A stretch of DNA of 64,000 nt from Ceratodon purpureus (Eukaryota; Streptophyta; Bryopsida; Pseudoditrichales; Ditrichaceae), in NCBI GenBank assembly GCA_014871385.1, contig CM026426.1, positions 108,844,457-108,908,456 of the forward strand. Direction: 5' to 3'. The notes beneath the pieces were generated by a model. It was not told where the DNA came from. It saw only the letters and a program-made list of their open reading frames with translations, and made no database searches. Shown here piece by piece: positions 11,319-23,235 of this stretch. How positions within the stretch are numbered: position 1 is the stretch's first letter; each line of letters starts with the position of its first letter. Position numbers and translations under genes: made by a program.

Positions 11319-12999
11319 TCTCGATAGCAAGCTGTGAAAGAGTCAGTCGAGATCTCAAGCTTCAGGCTGTCATCATCTCCACAAGGTTGTATTGTATGAT
11401 AATCCCCGGTGTGAGTGTTCACTCACATTAGATCAGTGAGTGTTTACTCATTGTGGGCATGATGCGCTGCATTGCATCCCCCGCACGAGTCCCTAGGTTA
11501 CAAATGGCCACAATCTTGGAGGCGCCAATTTGGAACACAATTGTAATCGTTCATGGGGACTTGTGTTTTCGCCATAATGAATAAAGATTCGTACATCTGA
11601 AATTGAGATTTTATGGTTTTCATTGATTCCCTCCTCCCTGGATGTAAGGGTTGAATTACTGGCATTTTGGTGTGCAAATATACGCGTCCTATCCTTTCCT
11701 TGACGGGCCGAGGCTTCCAATGTTGATCTCAGGATTGTTTAGGATGATAATTCTAGTGCTATTAATCTTATTGTTGTCATCCGGGTTAGAACTGGTAGAG
11801 ACCTGGCAAATATTGTTGATTTCACCAATGGTTGATTTATCTGTATTATAGTCTTGGAATTTAGAATCCCTAGTTCATATATCGTTAATTTTTAGGTGCA
11901 TGTTGCTGGTTGTCAGTTTCGACATGGCCCTTACTTGTTTGTGGTATCTGACGTTGCAGAATTTCTACCTGCTTCTGTTTGTCAAGTGGCGCTGGCGCCA
12001 TTATGCTTTGTTTCTTAATGTCATTAAGTTCTTTGTGAGTTTGATATTACGGTCATTATGATTCACTTGTGAAGGACGATTTTAGCTAGATACTTGTTCG
12101 AGCTCTTCGTTTAATCATGTACTTCAGGGTATTGAACCCTTCATTTGGTGGGCTGATTTGATTCCAGCACAAACATTAGTCGTTTGGCGCCCGCGCCAGG
12201 TGAGTATTGATATCCAATCGAAGGTTCTGTTCTTTGAACTCGGAGGTACCGTTATTACTCAAGGCGTGTTTCAGAAATCGCCCAATTTTGGCACATGCTT
12301 CTTGTAATCTGTAGTCAAATTGTGGTGTTATTGAGTTATGATCTTTGGCTTCTGTGATGGTGTGGATCCGATACACATTATTGGTCATCTTCTGGTCGAT
12401 TTGTTTATTAATCGCCGAAGCTATATGGTCAGAGCTTATTCATCAATCCGAGCAACGAAAGAGCTACCCAATGTAGCAGTGGCCCCTTATTCGTAAGCTT
12501 CCGTCGTTTCTCTGACTCTGGTGTACCTCAATGGTTCTGCATGGGCTCTGTTATACGGGATCCAGTATGAAATACTGGATGATAGTATTGAATACGGGGT
12601 ACAGTAGTTTATACTGGATGATGTATTCGTAGTCAATTATCAGTTCGTGCACTTCTGTCGTATGGTATTGGTACATGCTCAGGGTGCGGATGTCTCGTTT
12701 ATCTCCTGATGAAAGCTGGTTCTCGTCGCCAACCACTGGTGGTCCCGGTTTCTTATCTGATTTTTTTCTGTCAGTTGTCAGGCTCGCTCACACCCTAAAC
12801 GACCCACTCCGAAAAGCTGTCCTCGAGAAACTGGCTGCTGCAGTAATGACTTGTGTAACAGTAGTTGGAGACTGGGGGCTCTAGAATAATTCGAGACTGT
12901 CTGGTTCAGTCCTGCGCTGCTCTCTTGACCTGTGTCAAATTCCAAAATCTTTTCTACAAAAGCTCCTCTTTTTTTCTTACGTGTTCCTGTGTTGTGCAG
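11319..12999. other. Right part of E1 and photolyase intron, no gene found
   Basis: I see no supported exon here. Two good copies of the E1 palindrome (11,987 and 12,185) show that the element reaches at least 12.2 kb. A small inverted repeat based on ATCCAGTAT is at 12,558-12,622. The remainder up to 13,000 should be intron of the photolyase gene, but no upstream photolyase exon is visible. The E1 terminus lies somewhere in this stretch. Confidence 0.5.
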
Positions 13000-13459
13000 T
13001 ATGAATTGGATGGAAGGGACCCAAATGGCTATATCGGCTGAATGTGGTCAATATGCGGAATCCACGATCAGGTCTGATTTCTATCACTGAGTCTGCTTTC
13101 ACAAAAAAATTAAAATATTAAAAAATTCACAATTTCTAGAAGTTGAAATGCTAATTCTTTGCAACACAGTGATCATTTTTAGTTGTTCTTTCATCTTATC
13201 CATCTGGCTTCCGGTTGCCATGCAAGAGTTACGTAACATCATCTGTCTCCTGATGCTGCAGGGCTGGAAGGAGCGCCCTGTGTTAGGGAAAATCAGATAC
13301 ATGAACTACAATGGTTGTAAACGAAAGTTCAATATTGATGGCTACGTAATGAATGTGAATCAGATGGTAGGCAAGACAAAGCAACAGCTGAAAGAGGGCA
13401 CCGCTGGTACAACTTCCTCAAAGCCAATGGCGGAAGGGAAGAGTGCTCCGAAGATGTAA
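13000..13459 (+). pseudogene. PHR1: Class II CPD photolyase, last two exons, with an in-frame TGA
   Basis: Exon 13,000-13,071 encodes YELDGRDPNGYIG, a stop, then MWSICGIHDQ. Exon 13,262-13,459 encodes [20 protein letters not shown] and a Lys-rich tail ending in TAA. This is the conserved C-terminal end of plant class II cyclobutane pyrimidine dimer photolyases (Arabidopsis PHR1/UVR2), the FAD-dependent enzymes that repair UV dimers. The splice sites are clean (GTGCAG acceptor, CAG|GTCTGA donor, GCAG acceptor) and the phases agree. TGA at 13,039-13,041 replaces the Cys normally found between G and MWSICG. All upstream exons are missing from the window, which fits E1 sitting in the preceding intron. 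It is either a broken paralogue or a real gene with a sequencing error at this codon. Confidence 0.85.
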
Positions 13460-13993
13460 AATGACATTCATTTGAAGTGAAAGGATTTTTGTGTTTTATT
13501 TTCAAACATCTTTTGGGCTCAATGGCTTGACAAAGCTTTGATACTTTAAAAGAAAATGCTAAGAAAAAGCTCTTTATTTCCTAAAAACCATTTACAGTAG
13601 AGAAAGCATCTATCTTGAATAGTAATTGAGGATATTTATCAATATTATAGGAATGTATTTTTCTGTGGTAGAGATTAAAATGTAAGAAATTATTTTACAT
13701 TATATTTTCCTATTTTTAATTAATCCAAGACTATTTCAATAAATGTTTTTGGAAAAATAAAAATAAAAATTGAATAATCGAAAATTTCTGAGAACGAACC
13801 CCATTTTTCCAAATATTTGTTCAAGGGTGAACGAAGCTGCTATTGACGTACGGTATGCAAGAAACCGGAACCCGGAACCAAGGAGCGCAGACCAAATCCA
13901 GACCTCAACGTCAACGCGGATACAAAGGGGGCAGGGTCCGGGTATCAACATGGAGAAGAAGCTCGACCTAGCGTGGAGGCGAAGCCGACATAA
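13460..13993. other. Photolyase 3' flank up to the E2 insertion
   Basis: AT-rich 3' flanking sequence lies to about 13.8 kb, followed by a more GC-balanced stretch with no supported coding. The final TAA (13,991-13,993) is one copy of the 3-bp repeat that flanks E2. Confidence 0.5.
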
Positions 13994-14592
13994 GAGCATC
14001 CCGAGTAAGCCTGTAAACCTGTAAGCCTGTAATCATGAGAACGTCGTTCTCTCAAACCTGAGTGTCTTTCCGAAGCAAAACATTCCAAAACCGTTAACAG
14101 GTTTACAGGTTTGCCCCTAAAAAACCTTCCAAAACCAGGTTTCGACTTGTAAATTACAGGTTTACAGGCTTGATTCCCCTGCTGGCCTGAACCACAAATC
14201 ACGTCTTTCCTGGAGAAGGCTAAATGCCATGTAGTGAAGGATAGGGCGGGAGCGGCACGCCCTGCGCACCCCCGTGGCGCGCCACGTCAAATGCCCGTTT
14301 TACACCGGAACCCGTCGTCGCGGTAATTTTCGGCCAGCGTGAATTCTTCGTTCTGTGACACAGCACTTGTGACTCTGATCCTTGTGACACTACCATTTCC
14401 TCGTGACACCGCCCTCGAGACATTGGTTTCTGTAACACTGCCCGAAAAAAAAAAACATTGTGACGCTGACATGACGTCAGCCGTCGTCTCCGTTGCTTCC
14501 CCTCCAGCAACCCTGTTTAGGGTTTCAAACATTCAGTGTTTCGGGGGTTCAGCTCCGAAGGTCCGCTCCGTCTTCAGGCAGGGATTGTTGGT
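13994..14592 (+). repeat. E2 left terminal inverted repeat
   Basis: The tip GAGCATCCC starts at 13,994. From 14,212 to 14,592 the sequence matches the reverse complement of 37,809-38,166 at roughly 90% or better by eye; an extra block of about 20 bp at 14,388-14,408 duplicates a GTGACAC unit. Between tip and main repeat this arm has about 160 bp more than the right arm, made of repeated GGTTTACAGG-like units. The arm carries three GTGACAC copies plus two near-copies. Confidence 0.9.
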
Positions 14593-15173
14593 CATTAGGT
14601 TTAGCGCAGGGAGCTCTACCGTTTCGTTGTTTCGCACCGATAATGAATAGGGTTTGTGGCCAACTCAATCACATTATCCGGAAATTTATTGTATGTAATG
14701 ATGGTTGCTTAGTTGTAATTGACACCTTGTATCTCATAAGTCGTAGTAATTGTGCAATGAAGGTGAGGCGAGCGAGGACTTGACAGTTCGTGGTTTAGAG
14801 TTACGATGGCCTATTTAAGATACGATGGCGCAGACGACTACAATATGAAGGGGGTTACGTGATGAGCAGAATGCGGGTAAGTATACGAATCCTCTCTGTC
14901 TTCTCTTTGGTTGATAGGAATTTTATCAGTGATGGGGATTGAGACACGCTCTCGCAAGAAAAGGCGCTCTCTACACACTGTTGGGCCTGTGACGCCGCGT
15001 AACACCAGAGTGTTTTTCTGGAGTATTCCGAGGTTCTACAACGGATACTGTTTTCTCGGCCCTTTTCGATTCCAAAATTGCAAATGTTTATTTGCATTGC
15101 TTCTGTCGCTTTCTTTCAAATTATTCTATTCTGTGAACCACATCAATGAGCATTTTGTGTCAATGTTTTTCCA

Positions 15174-18100
15174 GGGACCGAGTGTTCTACGAGGAAGCCG
15201 ATTGGTACTACAATTCCGTGAGCTGTCTAGGAGGCTGTGGGCGTGTACTCGGGCTTCGGAACAAATTCAGGTACATTAGGTTTACTTCTGGAGACTGCCC
15301 TACTTGTGGAGAGATGGCGAACCCTTGCAGTCCAGAAGAAATGCCGCCTGAACCAGTGACATTGATGGTGAAGATATACACTCAGACCTTCAAAGTCACG
15401 TATCTTAGCAAGAAACGTGTGGAGGATCTCAAGCGGGAGTACGCTACGCAGGCGCGCGGGGGCCTAAAAGCTTGTGGCAGGCGTAAGTTTTTCCTATGCA
15501 TATACTGTGGGAAGAATCACTATTCTAACAAGATGATGCTAAACAAGCACAGGTTCATAGAAGGATGTGACCAGGCTAAGTATCCGGATGGAAAGAGAGC
15601 TCTACTTCTTCCATATCCTGACTTCAGGACAGGGGAGGGGAAGAAAGTCGAGGTTCTGGTGAAGCAGTCAACTGCGGCTCCCAAAACACAGGATAAGCAT
15701 GATGTGGATTCGGAAGATGGAGCAGAGGACGACCTAGGAGTGGACGGAGATGACGCGGATGATTTTGAAACTGAATTGCTAAGTCGTGGGGGTGATGAAA
15801 CTGCTAGGGAGGCAAAGGGGAGTACCGAGGGCGATCAACATGGTTCAGGGGGTGCGGTAGGGGCTATTCCTCTGGATATTTTGTGCAAGGGGCCAACAGC
15901 GGGAGTCCGGATTCAGAAGCCCATCATCATGAAGACCGTCACCGATGAAGCACAGAAGAAGAAGAAGAATACAGGGGAAAAAAACAAAGGCGCTAGGGGA
16001 AAGGAGTCTGCGAATAGGTCGTCCCCGTCGCGTAACCAGGCCATTGGACAGAATACCTTTATCAACAACAGTAGGGCCGAGATTCGAAGGAGTCCTAGGG
16101 TTTCTTCTGCAGAGGAGAAGAGAGGTTCGAGGGATGTCTCACCGCAGATCCGAGCGGTGGAGAAAATGGTTCTTCCGGATTTGGCCGAGGAAGAAGAGGA
16201 AGAGATTCTGATGGCAGGAGACACCGGTAGCCCCATGTTCTGTAACACTAACTTGGCAGAGGAGCCAGACGTGAGCGGGGATGGAGCGCAAGCAGTCGGA
16301 AGAGATGCACTAAAGCGAAAGGCTCCTAGTGACGATGAATTCAAACTTTCAAGGTATTCGTCTAGGATTCTTTGGTGCATAGGAAACTGAAACTACCGAG
16401 GGCGACTAAAACTTCTACCTCCGAAGTAAGTTGGCCTTTCAACTGTACTGTAATAGTTTCAGTACTTATTTCAATACCTAAGTATCAAAAGCCCTCCCAA
16501 TAACTTGTGAATTCCGTTCGTGGATCATAGGTGGCCATGTTCGAAGCGACGGTGCCTCTCGGGATAGAGTCACAGTGTCACGGGGATAGCCACAATGTCA
16601 CAGGAATATTGTCTGTTGGTGTCTGCGGGCCCCATGTACACCTGCAATATCTGAGGACACGTCCTACATTACGACTCCTAACAGTGACGGTTGGACTAAC
16701 AATGTTGACCACCGTCGATTTTGGGCGAATGGGATGGGCACGCCTCACCCCCTTTCAGACCATCCGGATGTCGAAGTGGCGCACCAAACAGGGCTTGCTG
16801 ACTTCAAGAGAGCAGAAGACCAGTACCTCGTTCAGAATTGTCCATCAGAGGAGTGTTTGGAGGTCCAGTTTCCCCCTCCCGTTTGCCCTTCGAAACCTTG
16901 CATTCCAGGTCTGTACCATCTGAAGGACATTGGCGGGGACGTTGAGTTGCCATGGACGTGGGAATGCACAAGTGGAGAGCAGTTCGTACAGAATTGGGAG
17001 GTTGCCCTCAAGTGTCCAGATTTCAAGCAGAAGCTGATGCGTTGCGTGTATTGGTGGACTTGTAGGAAGGTGAGTACTCGTTCCTTGCATGAGGGGTCTA
17101 GGTTTTATGTTCTTGTCAAAAAAGTTCATTGACATGTGACACTGCTCCCCGAGTTCTCTACATTTCTAACAGGAGAGGTCGTTGTTCAGGGGGACAGGAA
17201 GGTGCCTTTATCTGTCGATGTAATTGATGCGGTGTCCATAGCTATTAATAGATTAGTTCTGTGCGTGGAAGAAGGCATTGTTTATAAAGATCTCGAGGGT
17301 CTCCGCCAATACATTCAGTGGACACTGGATTATTCCGCTTACGAAGAGGCTCTTGCTCCATACCGGATCAACATTACAAGAAAACGGAAGGATATATTGG
17401 AGTCTGCGATTCGCGAATTCGGGACAAAAAATGGGAAGTTCAGGGAGACCTCTGTCTGGCATTGGTGTCCCTTCTGTCAGATCATTGCATCTAACGACGG
17501 ACTACTCCAAAAGTTGCCACAGTTGCCATGGAGACACAACTGTAAGGACCAGTCGGGCCTTTCTGTTCTACTGTTTTTAATTTCTCCCGGTTACTCATTC
17601 ACTGTACTGGCTTAGTAGCTGTTAGGATAAGAAATTACTGTTTTACAGATCGTTTGCGACGTGTTCTATGGATTATGTCGCAGTGATAGAGGCTACGGAG
17701 GTGAGGCGCATTATCCTCGAAACGCGGGTCAACCCACCAGCCCCTTCGCACTTCGTATACATTATGCGGATTCTATTCAGGAACAAGTACGGGATGTTTC
17801 GACAACTCTCTTGTCCCGCTTATGGAATTACACCAGAGATATTCCGAAGTGAGTGCCGTAAGCGAGAGGATGTGGAGAAGGCCTTGTTCATGCTGATTTC
17901 AGAGGGACCTGCACTGTTTGCGGAGTTGCCAATGGAGGTGAAGGATACCGCGTTTAGGGAATCTGTTAGTACGGATATTGAACAGATAAACTCCGGTTTA
18001 GGGGATGAAGTGGTGAGCAATCTCTTTGCTTGGGTGAAATAGGTGCAATTGAAGGCTTTACAGGATTTTGCGATACGGCAGCCAAGGCAGTTCGAAGAAT

Positions 18101-20432
18101 CTTGGACTACAACAGACCCTGCTCTCTGGGCTGAACACTACACTAATTGGCGATCTGTACTAAGGGTTCGGGAGGAGCGGGATGTAGGATGGGTTCTGCA
18201 GTGTACTGTTAGCAGCATGAACCCCGCGGTGTCGGAGTTGCGACTCAAACTCCAAGACACTATTCTCAATATGAGTAAGCTTATTCGCGTGGAGGATGAG
18301 AAGCATTGGGAGGATTTATCTCGTGAAATGCGTTCTGGAGATTCTGCCAATGCGACCGAAGTCTTGCCTACTGATTCAGAACCTGCTCCAGGTTATGCCG
18401 CTGAGGTGATGTCCGAAGCCATATATTCTGCTTGTGATTCTGGTCACAAGCAAAGTGTAGCACATACTGATGATGTGGCCGACAATATTAGTGACCAAGT
18501 TCCGAGTAATGCACACGTAGAAAGTGCTGAGGAGGAGCTCCGGAGATCGGCTGGTGAGAATGTAGAGAAGACCGACTTTGAAATCGTGGACACAGAGGAA
18601 CCGGGACTCAGTGTCACAGACTGTGTGACACTGACTGCTGACAATGTCACAGTCAAAGTCACGGAAGTAGACAATGTCACGGGCACCCCAGTAACAAGTT
18701 CAGTAGGCCTTGTTGGTGTGGTTGACTTGGATGACGGCCTAGATACTGTGGTTTGTAAACCTCACGTGCTGGAGGTAGCACCTGCCAGTCCTCATCTTGA
18801 TACAACAGTTGCGGAAATTTCTGGGCTCACCGAAAACAATGTTCCAGAACCTGGTGACGACGGACAGGGTACAGTGCCAGAGTCTGCGCTAAGTGAGAAG
18901 GACATGGATGACTCCAGTTCTGTAAAAGGTAAAGTCATTACCCCCGTCAAAGCCGACTTACATTCCAGCGGCGTGAATTCAACCCAGGCGGTGTTTCCGG
19001 AGATCGATTCCATTCTACACGAAGACGTCGAGTCCCCAGGTGCGGCACCGTTGCTTACATTAAGTCAGTTTAATAATAGTGCCCATGCAGGTCAAGACGT
19101 GGTAGTTGAGAATGTCACATTCTCACAAGACCCTAGCTTTCATCAGTGGGTAAGAGATCCTATCCACATACATGTTCAAACTCCCTATAAAGGGGTGTCA
19201 ATTGTTGCGGGGCAAGACAGTGGGCATGCAGGATTTGTTGATGAAGCTACAACTTGCAGGAACCTTGCCCAGAGCTTCGAAGAGCAAGAAGACCTTGAAG
19301 CGGTGTCTCAGCTGGTGAACCTGTCCTAGGCCGCCGAGCGTGACACTGGAGTGGGCCTGCAGAAGAAACCAGGCACCCGATCTAGACATTTGGCAAAGGA
19401 TGCAGATCCGAAAAGGAGGGTTAAATCATGGCCAGATTTGTGTCTCATTCACGTTGGGGAGATTGGGGTGATGACTTTGGCGCAGTCTTACGCGTATCTT
19501 GGTATTGAGGACTTGCTCCGGAAATTACCCGGTAGGGATGGGAAGATGGACCCCGCAGATGGAGTGGTTTTTTACAACGAGCACCGGAAGGAGATAGAAG
19601 TGAAATTTTGCAACATTCGCGACTTGAAGCGTGTTCGCACTCGCCTCGGCAACGACGTTGTTGATTTTGTAATGTCACGGATGTATTATCAGTACCCGGC
19701 TCGGACTAGGCATGAAATACAATTTTTAACCTCTCGGATATCTAGGTGCTTTATGACTGTGGTGAAAGGCAGAACGTCGTTGAAGAAATGGGCGTCCATT
19801 TTCCTCCAACCTCCATCACCTGTGCGAATACATCAAGTGAAGGAGTTACTGCTTCCCTGGGTCACGGCCAATCACTGGTCTCTCCTAGTGTTTCAGTACG
19901 ATAGAGTTTTTCACTTTGACTCATATCTGGATAGTGAGTTGCATGTTCCAGCTGGACGTCATGCTGTTCTCGTAAATGCCATCAGTCACTCCTGGCAGAC
20001 TATTAGGGGGGTGGAGCTGTACGACGTTCCCGTTGTCTCACAAACAATTTTCCATCAGAAAGCGAATTACGAATGTGGTCATCAAACTCTGCGCAATGCA
20101 ATGCTCTATCTGAAGGTACTTGACAATATATCCTTTCCACCTTTATGAAATACTATATAGGACTTGGTTGAATATTGAGGTGCAAACGTTTTCGTACGCA
20201 AGATCTCAGTCGCTGTTTACCTTGTTTTCAGTTTCGAGGGCAGCTGTGCACGGACAGGGAGGACCGGTTGGCGTCGGCACTTCTGGAGCCTTACAAATCT
20301 AAAGATACAAGTCAGGAGATTCTGACGCTCTTGGCTAGAGAGCTTGACTTGAAGAGGCGAGACACAAGATATAAATCACCCTTTTGTACAGTCGCGAGTA
20401 AGTCAAACACGGGAGTAGAGGCAGAGAAGTAG
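15174..20432 (+). CDS. E2 zinc-finger plus Ulp1-type (C48) cysteine protease gene, decayed
   Basis: The first supported exon starts after a CAG acceptor at 15,173 and runs to 16,353. It has two C-x2/3-C knuckles (CLGGCG, CPTCG), a C2H2/C2HC finger (CIYCGKNHYSNKMMLNKH, then RFIEGC) and a long charged tail. Middle exons (about 16.7-17.1 and 17.17-17.55 kb) add a second finger, WCPFCQIIASNDG...HNC. A long low-complexity region follows (18.0-19.3 kb). The protease core is at 19.3-20.13 kb: TANHWSLLVF (His), VFHFDSYLD (Asp) and NYECGHQTL (Cys), the triad of the Ulp1/SENP fold that cleaves SUMO-like conjugates. The last exon is 20,232-20,432. TAG codons at 18,040 and 19,327 interrupt an otherwise continuous frame, and some joins near 16.5 and 17.6 kb do not keep phase. 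Related MULE cargo is known, so an element-borne SUMO protease is plausible; activity is unproven. Confidence 0.75.
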
Positions 20433-22642
20433 GGGCTGCTGTTAGATTCTCCGGATTAGATTGGGGTGTACATACAGTCTCTGTTGTGTATCGCACACAT
20501 TCACCGTTTCAGTACCAATTCATGGTCTTTACTCTTGAAGCGTCCTTTTTAACGCATTGTAAGAATCTTTTGTTTTATATTTGGTCATGATTAGATGTTA
20601 TCACACTTCAATGCCTCTTGTGACACTGGCCGAGAACCCCTTATTTCAACATGCTTGGTTTAGTCTAACAGTGTTACATAGGTATTCCTTCCGCGTTGTA
20701 ACACTGCTGATAGCATGTTTTATCAAATTCGTACGTTAAATTCAAATGTCACCAACGTAGCGAATGCTCTCCTCCGTCAATTCAAAAAGATCCTGAATGA
20801 CGTATTCGTCCGGCTGCTTGAAGCGGTGAAATAAATGATTCTTTTCTCCTACTTTATCATGAAGGAAACATATATCGTCTAATGTCTTTGGCACTGGAAC
20901 ATAATTTGCCACTGGTACTGACGCCCAACGATGCAGTACGTTATCGCAAGTCTTCGACTTACGTAAGTTGACATAGAAGCCCCTGACGGTTTCTCTGAGT
21001 GTGACTTTGTTCTCTTACTATGTAAATTGAAGCTTTTCCACCAAGGCCTTAAAACCATGTTTTAAAGATTATGTAAATCCCTTACTACGTTCACCGTTCT
21101 CACCAATATCAGTGAAGAGAATTTTAAATTTGCATTGAACCTCATAAACAATATAAGTGGAGGATAAATTACTTTCGAAATTTATTTGAACCAATTATAC
21201 TGGCTTACATCTTTTAAAAAAAAAACCGTGTACATATAGCCGCTAACACATTTCGAATAAAGGTTTTTTCTTATAAAGGATATAAATACATATACATATA
21301 TGCGAGCTTCTATATAGAAAAACATGTTTACATATATATAGAGGCAATGATAAATAAATATATATTCATGTTATTAATATTTAATTTGTTATTATAAATT
21401 TATAAAAATTGTGCATATTTACTTTAACATGTATTTAAAAAAATTGACGAAATGATGTATATCGTCTTTATTTTTATTTATTTACGAATGTCGGTTTAGG
21501 ATTACCGTCTTAATTATTATACAATCTTGCCGTGTTCTGATTTATGGATACCGTATTATATTATCTTCATGGATCCGTGTTATAATTTAATTACATTCAT
21601 CTTGGACGTTTAGCATCAAATGTATCATGGATCATAATCTAAGGCGTACTTATAATTTATTTTAAAAGATGCCCCAGTGGAAAGAGGAATTAAGTTCATG
21701 GTATGAAAACGTATGCCCATGGTTTTTCTGAGAAAACATGAAGCCAAATGTGAGTAGGTAGAATTTGTATAAGAAGCAGATGTCTTCATGCTTTTTATAG
21801 GTACGGCTTAGAACATGGCATTCCTGATTACAACTGCTTACAAGAGGTACATATTCCTTTGTGTTGATAAGTAGTATTATAAGAGGAATCGTAGCTTTTA
21901 AATCCAATAATCTTTTTATTTTTTTATCTGGTAGTCGTGGTATGATACGAATGTTGGGATTGATTTTTAAAAATACATACACATTCGTTGACAACTGTAA
22001 ATACATTTGTATTTATGTTAATTTAAAAAAACGTGTATATATATATATATATAAATATTTATATACATATAAATATATACATATATTCGTTTTTATATAT
22101 TAACATATACATAAACATATATATTAATATATCTAAGTATATAAAATAGGTATATTTTAATATAGACATATTTACATATGTATATATGCTCGTAATTATA
22201 ATTTCTTTTAAGGGGTTAAAATAATTTGTAAAGTTTGAAAATAAACGGACATGTTGTCTTATATAGATTTCTATTGCAACAAGTTCTCAAATGTACATTC
22301 CTTTGTTTCTTTATAGATTGTCGTTGTATACAAGATACCAAAAGGATTGAGTAATTAGTTAATGTGTGATTCATTTTTTTATTTTTGCCTAATATTTACA
22401 ATAGGCTTATATATATGTTCATCAAAGTTTTCCACATTGTCTTTATTTTAGATAAGTTTTTACTTAAGATTGATAATGTCTGTGCCTTTGTTATAATTTA
22501 AATCTTATATTTTTAAAATACCCTTGTAATAATTATTAATTAAATATTTTACAGAATGGGCAATTACAAATTTGATGCTCCTAAGTACATACATTAGTTC
22601 CTTCATAGTAAAAACTTATAACAATTAAGTCTATTCTGGTTT
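20433..22642. other. E2 AT-rich spacer
   Basis: No gene is supported here. From about 21.1 to 22.6 kb the sequence is extremely AT-rich, with (TA)n and TATACATA-type runs (22,030-22,140). It differs sharply in composition from the rest of E2 and may be a separate decayed insertion. I could not identify ends. Confidence 0.4.
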
Positions 22643-22719
22643 ATGATTAAAACAATTTCAGACGTGAGGAGGTTCCCACATGAGGAGAACGTGAACCGTT
22701 GTGAGCTCTTTGTTCCCGA

Positions 22720-23235
22720 ATGTTTGTATATAATGCAGAACTACTTTGCGTTAGACCCTCTCTTGCAGACTCTCTTTCGGACTTCCATTTCTTACTCTGT
22801 GATCGAACTGCGGGTTGTTATCCTTTCTCATATAGGAACTTAAGTATGGAAGGGCTAGAATCAGAGGTATTGGAGTTCCTAGCAACAATGGTCGACTTCG
22901 TTGAGGTAGCTGTCCCGAGAATGCGTACCTCCACTCCGTCTCCCAGTGCCACGGTTGTGCCTGTGCATAACATCCGAGGATACCTTCCGGCCTTGACGTT
23001 GGAACCTACGAAGTTTAAGCGGAAAGGGGCACTCCCCTTGGGGCTTAATTCTAAGGCTCCGGATAGAAAGAAGGTCGTACTATTCCTCGGAATTGAACAA
23101 TTCAAGGGAGTACGGCGTCCCACTTCTTACGTGTCACTATTGCAAGGGCAGTCCAAGTGGAAGAAAATGGCCTGTGACACGATGACAATCGAATGTGGTT
23201 GCAGTTCTATGGTATCGTGTACTCACAGTACATGA
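22720..23235 (+). CDS. E2 small unrecognised protein
   Basis: An open frame of about 171 codons with normal GC sits at the edge of the AT-rich spacer. It encodes MEGLESEVLEFLATMVDFVE, then a Pro/Ser stretch, a basic segment around KFKRKG and a Cys-containing end (ECGCSSMVSCTHST). An in-frame ATG at 22,846 may be the true start. I recognise no family. GTGTCAC and GTGACAC copies lie in its 3' half (about 23,130 and 23,172). Confidence 0.35.
   Translation: MFVYNAELLCVRPSLADSLSDFHFLLCDRTAGCYPFSYRNLSMEGLESEVLEFLATMVDFVEVAVPRMRTSTPSPSATVVPVHNIRGYLPALTLEPTKFKRKGALPLGLNSKAPDRKKVVLFLGIEQFKGVRRPTSYVSLLQGQSKWKKMACDTMTIECGCSSMVSCTHST

Larger units (their letters stand above)
1313..12198. repeat. Dispersed palindrome family TGGCGCCGGCGCCA of element E1
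   Basis: Near-perfect or perfect copies lie at 1,313-1,330 (an 18-bp perfect palindrome), 1,464-1,479, 1,614-1,629, 4,301-4,314, 4,792-4,805, 8,791-8,804, 9,431-9,444, 11,987-12,000 and 12,185-12,198. Weaker copies are near 1,385-1,402, 3,848-3,861 and 9,078-9,090. Half-sites containing GGCGCC are near 4,902, 5,051, 5,121 and 11,519. Copies fall in coding exons, introns and spacers alike. They are not tandem and their flanks are not shared, so they do not look like copies of a small transposon. Confidence 0.85.
1..12500. mobile_element. E1: giant Mutator-like (MULE) DNA transposon, left end outside the window
   Basis: This stretch carries a MULE-type transposase on the minus strand (1-3.6 kb), a divergent multi-exon ParB-methyltransferase-like gene on the plus strand (5.5-10.5 kb) and a small minus-strand gene (10.7-11.3 kb). 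All share a dispersed 14-bp GC-rich palindrome whose last good copy is at 12,185-12,198. The right edge is not resolved; it must lie between that copy and the photolyase exon at 13,000. The left edge, and so the terminal repeat, is off the window. The position directly upstream of the two terminal photolyase exons, with no earlier photolyase exon in between, suggests insertion into a photolyase intron. The extent is inferred from gene content and motif distribution, not from observed ends. Confidence 0.65.

Noticed and set aside
16531-16923. The frame starting GTGGCCATG as an independent gene
   Set aside because: It overlaps in another phase the better-supported coding stretch at 16,734-17,060 (Cys-rich, ends at a clean donor). 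It may be a shadow or a decayed part of the Ulp1 gene.
22020-22140. Origin or promoter signals in the TATA-rich run
   Set aside because: Simple (TA)n sequence is uninformative on its own.
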